Below, one piece after another: positions 35,733 through 43,134 of a stretch of 43,134 nt of DNA. Both the position numbers and the translations under genes were made by a program. The notes under the pieces were generated by a model. That model had not been told where the DNA came from. It saw only the letters and a list, made by a program, of their open reading frames with translations, and did not search any database. Within the stretch, counting starts at the first letter, position 1. The number at the start of each line of letters is the position of its first letter. This DNA is from Streptococcus mitis bv. 2 str. SK95 (GTDB lineage Bacteria; Bacillota; Bacilli; Lactobacillales; Streptococcaceae), in contig NZ_AFUB01000054.1 in assembly GCF_000222705.1 (NCBI RefSeq), forward strand, positions 1 through 43,134. Reading direction: 5' to 3'.

Positions 35733-36527
35733 ATGTTTAAAAATAATAAAAAGTATTTTTTAATTTTTGGGGGATTGATTTTACTACCAGTGATTCTTGA
35801 TTTGTATAACCAGAATTTTGGTTTAACTAAGGAGTATGATTGGTTATCTTTTTATGGCAATTTAGTTGGTAGTTTTGTTACCATTATAGGAATTAAGCTA
35901 ACTTTGGATTTTGAATCGGAGCAGTCCCGAAGAGATGAAAAAATAAGCTACAGACCTATATTAAGATTTTCAAGTAAAAATCTTGATAACAAAGGTGATT
36001 TTTCAAAATCTCAAATTATACTTAGAGATGAGACGAGTTTAAAAAAATTTCAAGAAAATAACATCAGTAATTCAAAAGCAGGAAAAGATAAGTTATCTGG
36101 TGAGATAGAAAGCTTATTGTCACAGTCGTTAAAATATGTTTATGTACAATCTAGATTTTTACTCTGTATTTCCAATGTTAGCTCTAATAATGCGATACTA
36201 AGTAATATTATAGTGTTAGATGACGTTATAGCGGGTAATTTAAATTATGAAAATTTTTATAAATCTTGTCTTGTGAAAAAAGAAAGTTATTTGGAGTTAG
36301 ATATATCACTAGCTTGTGCGCTTAGTAAAGAAGAGATAGATTTCATAGAGCAAGGCATACCGAAGATATTATCGATACGTATTGAATTCTTTGATTTACT
36401 AAAAAATAAATACTGCTATGCTTTTGCTTTACAAATTGAGAGGGTATACCAAGAAGATGTTTCTCACCATTACGCTAATATAAAGATTGATGAAAACACG
36501 ATTCAAGTAGAACCTTTTGAATTATAG
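35733..36527 (+). CDS. Membrane-anchored protein of unknown function (accessory, 264 aa)
   Basis: Two N-terminal membrane helices (about residues 7-25 [19 protein letters not shown] and 41-60 [20 protein letters not shown]) are followed by a charged linker ([17 protein letters not shown]). A soluble domain of about 190 residues comes next, with beta-rich stretches ([38 protein letters not shown]). The ribosome site is GAGGG. Composition is AT-rich, unlike purK and purB. Proteins with this two-helix plus cytosolic domain plan are frequent in accessory regions. I do not recognise the family and make no function claim. It ends 14 bases before a truncated copy of the purB start. Confidence 0.7.
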   Translation: MFKNNKKYFLIFGGLILLPVILDLYNQNFGLTKEYDWLSFYGNLVGSFVTIIGIKLTLDFESEQSRRDEKISYRPILRFSSKNLDNKGDFSKSQIILRDETSLKKFQENNISNSKAGKDKLSGEIESLLSQSLKYVYVQSRFLLCISNVSSNNAILSNIIVLDDVIAGNLNYENFYKSCLVKKESYLELDISLACALSKEEIDFIEQGIPKILSIRIEFFDLLKNKYCYAFALQIERVYQEDVSHHYANIKIDENTIQVEPFEL

Positions 36528-36541
36528 TTACGGAGAAAACA

Positions 36542-36742
36542 ATGATCAACCGTTATTCTCGCCCTGAGATAGCGAACATTTGGACTGAAGAAAATAAATA
36601 CCGTGCTTGGCTTGAGGTAGAAATCTTGGCTGACGAGGCATGGGCTGAGTTGGGAGAAATCCCTAAGGAAGATGTGGCTTTGATTTGCGAGAAAGCAGCT
36701 GAGTGGGCGGTAGAGAAAAATATTAGAATGAACAATCACTAA
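36542..36742 (+). pseudogene. Duplicated 5' end of purB
   Basis: Bases 36542 to about 36696 match 37644-37798, the first 51 codons of purB, with about seven differences, including the ribosome site region. After GAGAAAGC the match ends and the frame runs into foreign sequence ([14 protein letters not shown], stop). The 66-codon remnant cannot be an active lyase. It marks a recombination joint of the inserted segment. Confidence 0.9.
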
Positions 36743-36770
36743 ATTTAGATTCAAATTAAAGGAGAATATA

Positions 36771-37625
36771 ATGATACCTGAGTTATTAAAGAGCGTTGAG
36801 AGTAAATATACGATTGAAACTGATGGATTAACAATAAAAAATAATGCAATTATTACTAGAAATAATAGTATTCAAATATCAAATTTATCCATGTTAAGTA
36901 AAAGTGAATTTAAATCACCAGTCACGCTACGAGATATATTTATTCTGATAATTCTATTTATGATTGGATTGATCCCACCATTTTTAGGATTAATATTATT
37001 TGGTTTATATGCATGGTACGTTTATAATAAACACCAAAATCATTTGAAGTCAAAATATTATATAGTATTTAATTTGGGATCAAGTCAAAATTATTTATTG
37101 TATTTCGAAGACGCTAAATTTAGAGATACTGTTTTTAATATTATTACGGAATCTTTTGGTAATAAAGCGGAAAATATATACATTGATATAAAAAATCAAA
37201 ATATAGAGAATTATGATAGTAAAAATATCTATGAAAAGGAAGTATCTCAAACAACTGTATCAGGTAATGATAATGTAGTTGGAAATGATTTTGGTTCAGG
37301 TAATAATGTCACACTTAATGGGGACAACAATGTTAACTCAAATATTATTACAGATTCTATTTTAGAAAAATCTAATATGAATGTTGAGTTTCCGTGGTCG
37401 GAACTTTCTAAACAACTTCAACAGATTGTTAACAATGCTTCTGCTCTATCTGAGCAATCTATCGAAATTTTAAAGGACTTACTTGCTGCAACTGACAAAA
37501 ATAGCGAGTCTGAATTTACTGTAGTTGTTAAAGAAAATGCTTCATTTTTCAATCAACAATTTATTAAAGATATAATATCAGGAACTTTAGGCGGAGTTAT
37601 TTCATCATTACTATCAGGCAGATAA
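36771..37625 (+). CDS. Membrane protein with Asn/Gly-rich segment, unknown function (284 aa)
   Basis: The start follows a strong AAAGGAG. The N-terminal part (residues 1-60, IKNNAIITRNNSIQISNLSML) resembles the beta-strand opening of DUF6232-type proteins, though this is not certain. Two close hydrophobic helices lie at about residues 62-91 (DIFILIILFMIGLIPPFLGLILFGLYAWYV). A soluble stretch is followed by an Asn/Gly/Asp-rich repeat-like linker (about 164-190, TTVSGNDNVVGNDFGSGNNV). The C-terminal helical part (LSKQLQQIVNNASALSEQS) ends with a Gly-rich amphipathic tail. Such linkers occur in antiphage membrane proteins and effector-associated proteins, but nothing here fixes a function. The gene sits between the broken and intact purB copies. 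Confidence 0.7.
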   Translation: MIPELLKSVESKYTIETDGLTIKNNAIITRNNSIQISNLSMLSKSEFKSPVTLRDIFILIILFMIGLIPPFLGLILFGLYAWYVYNKHQNHLKSKYYIVFNLGSSQNYLLYFEDAKFRDTVFNIITESFGNKAENIYIDIKNQNIENYDSKNIYEKEVSQTTVSGNDNVVGNDFGSGNNVTLNGDNNVNSNIITDSILEKSNMNVEFPWSELSKQLQQIVNNASALSEQSIEILKDLLAATDKNSESEFTVVVKENASFFNQQFIKDIISGTLGGVISSLLSGR

Positions 37626-37643
37626 AATTATAGGAGAAACAAC

Positions 37644-38942
37644 ATGATCAACCGTTACTCTCGCCCTGAGATGGCGAACATTTGGAGTGAAGAAAATAAA
37701 TACCGTGCTTGGCTTGAGGTGGAAATCTTGGCTGACGAGGCATGGGCTGAGTTGGGTGAAATCCCTAAGGAAGATGTGGCTTTGATTCGCGAGAAGGCGG
37801 ACTTTGACATCGACCGTATTTTAGAGATTGAGCAGGAGACTCGCCACGATGTGGTGGCTTTCACGCGTGCGGTTTCTGAGACTCTTGGTGAAGAGCGCAA
37901 GTGGGTCCACTATGGCTTGACTTCTACCGACGTGGTGGATACTGCCTATGGTTACCTCTACAAGCAGGCCAACGACATCATCCGTCGTGACCTTGAAAAC
38001 TTCACCAACATCATCGCTGATAAGGCTAAGGAGCACAAGTTCACCATCATGATGGGACGTACCCATGGTGTGCACGCTGAGCCGACAACTTTTGGTCTTA
38101 AATTGGCCACTTGGTACAGCGAAATGAAGCGCAATATCGAGCGTTTCGAGCATGCGGCTGCTGGTGTGGAAGCTGGTAAGATTTCTGGTGCGGTTGGGAA
38201 CTTTGCCAACATCCCACCATTTGTAGAGCAATACGTCTGCGACAAGTTGGGTATCCGTGCCCAAGAAATCTCTACACAAGTGCTTCCTCGTGACCTTCAC
38301 GCTGAGTACTTTGCAGTTCTTGCCAGCATCGCGACTTCTATCGAGCGTATGGCAACGGAAATCCGTGGTCTGCAAAAATCAGAACAACGTGAGGTGGAAG
38401 AGTTCTTTGCCAAAGGTCAAAAAGGTTCATCTGCTATGCCTCACAAACGCAACCCGATTGGTTCTGAAAACATGACAGGTCTTGCGCGTGTTATCCGTGG
38501 TCACATGGTAACAGCCTATGAGAACGTAGCCCTCTGGCACGAACGTGATATCTCTCACTCGTCAGCTGAGCGCATCATCACACCAGATACGACTATTTTG
38601 ATCGACTACATGCTCAACCGTTTTGGAAATATCGTCAAGAACTTGACGGTCTTCCCAGAAAACATGATACGCAACATGAACTCAACCTTTGGTCTTATCT
38701 TTAGCCAACGTGCTATGTTGACCTTGATTGAAAAAGGCATGACCCGTGAGCAAGCTTACGACCTTGTTCAACCGAAAACGGCTTACTCTTGGGATAACCA
38801 AGTAGACTTTAAACCGCTTCTAGAAGGAGATCCAGAAGTGACATCACGCCTGACTCAAGAAGAAATCGACGAAATCTTCAACCCTGCATACTACACCAAA
38901 CGAGTGGATGATATCTTCGAACGTATCGGACTAGGTGACTAA
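37644..38942 (+). CDS. purB: Adenylosuccinate lyase
   Basis: PurB splits fumarate from SAICAR and from adenylosuccinate, serving both the IMP and AMP branches. The 432-residue protein starts [20 protein letters not shown] and holds TSTDVVDTA, the catalytic His region [16 protein letters not shown] and the flexible signature loop [17 protein letters not shown] with the catalytic Ser. AGGAGAAAC precedes the ATG. It is intact, whereas a truncated 5' copy lies 0.9 kb upstream. Confidence 0.97.
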   Translation: MINRYSRPEMANIWSEENKYRAWLEVEILADEAWAELGEIPKEDVALIREKADFDIDRILEIEQETRHDVVAFTRAVSETLGEERKWVHYGLTSTDVVDTAYGYLYKQANDIIRRDLENFTNIIADKAKEHKFTIMMGRTHGVHAEPTTFGLKLATWYSEMKRNIERFEHAAAGVEAGKISGAVGNFANIPPFVEQYVCDKLGIRAQEISTQVLPRDLHAEYFAVLASIATSIERMATEIRGLQKSEQREVEEFFAKGQKGSSAMPHKRNPIGSENMTGLARVIRGHMVTAYENVALWHERDISHSSAERIITPDTTILIDYMLNRFGNIVKNLTVFPENMIRNMNSTFGLIFSQRAMLTLIEKGMTREQAYDLVQPKTAYSWDNQVDFKPLLEGDPEVTSRLTQEEIDEIFNPAYYTKRVDDIFERIGLGD

Positions 38943-38949
38943 TCACAAC

Positions 38950-38977
38950 AAAAAAGCGAGATTCAATCTCGCTTTTT
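38950..38977. terminator. Bidirectional terminator between purB and strH
   Basis: AAAAAGCGAGATT, C, AATCTCGCTTTTT: a perfect stem with A's and T's on either side, serving both convergent genes. Confidence 0.85.
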
Positions 38978-38996
38978 GTATTCTTGTCGGAGAGGT

Positions 38997-43007
<4,011 letters not shown>

Positions 43008-43019
43008 TTATTATATTGT

Positions 43020-43035
43020 ATGATAGCGTTTACAC
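43020..43035 (-). promoter_or_regulatory. cre site (CcpA operator) in the strH leader
   Basis: On the minus strand TGTAAACGCTATCA fits the cre consensus WTGNAANCGNWNNCWW except for the first base. It lies just downstream of the promoter, where CcpA would act as a roadblock during growth on glucose. Carbon-catabolite control of strH is consistent with its role in glycan foraging. Confidence 0.75.
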
Positions 43036-43047
43036 AAAACTGTTTTT

Positions 43048-43076
43048 ATTTTATTATCTAAGATATAAAAAGTCAA
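43048..43076 (-). promoter_or_regulatory. strH promoter
   Basis: On the minus strand TTGACT (43071-43076), 17 bases, TAAAAT (43048-43053). The start of transcription would be about 43041, leaving a leader of about 48 nt. Bases 43077-43134 show no further gene. Confidence 0.75.
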
Positions 43077-43134
43077 GCGGCTTTATGAAAGAACTATAAT
43101 AAATGGAGGAAATCATAAGATTTAGGAAAAAATT

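Overview
The window is chromosomal DNA of a Streptococcus of the mitis/pneumoniae group. Gene order (purA, tadA, ffs, dut, radA, prs, an aminotransferase, recO, plsX, acpP, a bacteriocin patch, comAB, the pur operon, strH) follows from memory the pneumococcal backbone near the origin. Protein sequences are close to those I remember from pneumococcus. No tRNA, rRNA or CRISPR array was seen, and I did not recognise any BOX or RUP repeats.

Layout. Bases 1-710 hold a dead IS200/IS605-type insertion sequence. Bases 0.9-13.6 kb are housekeeping: purA with its own promoter; a CiaR-controlled small RNA (csRNA type) with a perfect TTTAAG-N5-TTTAAG box; a minus-strand membrane protein; tadA; the SRP RNA; the late-competence group dut / histidine phosphatase / radA / carbonic anhydrase; prs; a CoA-binding protein; a minus-strand YeiH-type transporter; an aminotransferase; then recO-plsX-acpP. 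Bases 13.6-15.7 kb are accessory: three tandem genes for 16-residue Trp/Lys-rich peptides, each behind a CGAATA com-box-like element; two double-glycine bacteriocin peptides with small membrane (immunity-like) proteins; a 24-residue double-glycine peptide with a partner membrane protein; and another small membrane protein. comA and comB, the exporter that processes and secretes double-glycine peptides, follow.

From 19.5 to 38.9 kb lies the complete purine biosynthesis set purC-L-F-M-N-H-D-E-K-B. It is broken up by AT-rich accessory genes at several joints: a four-helix membrane protein between purN and purH; a SIR2-NTPase gene (candidate antiphage gene, split by a one-base frameshift) between purH and purD; and two membrane-anchored proteins of unknown function between purK and purB. 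Two of these insertions carry a copy of the neighbouring core gene's end (3' end of purH, 5' end of purB). This suggests arrival by transformation and homologous recombination using core-gene flanks.

The window ends with strH on the minus strand, a surface-anchored exo-beta-N-acetylglucosaminidase with a promoter and a CcpA-type cre site. The most promising undescribed element is the com-box-driven triplicated 16-residue peptide array beside a bacteriocin cluster and comAB. The accessory genes lodged in the pur operon come second.
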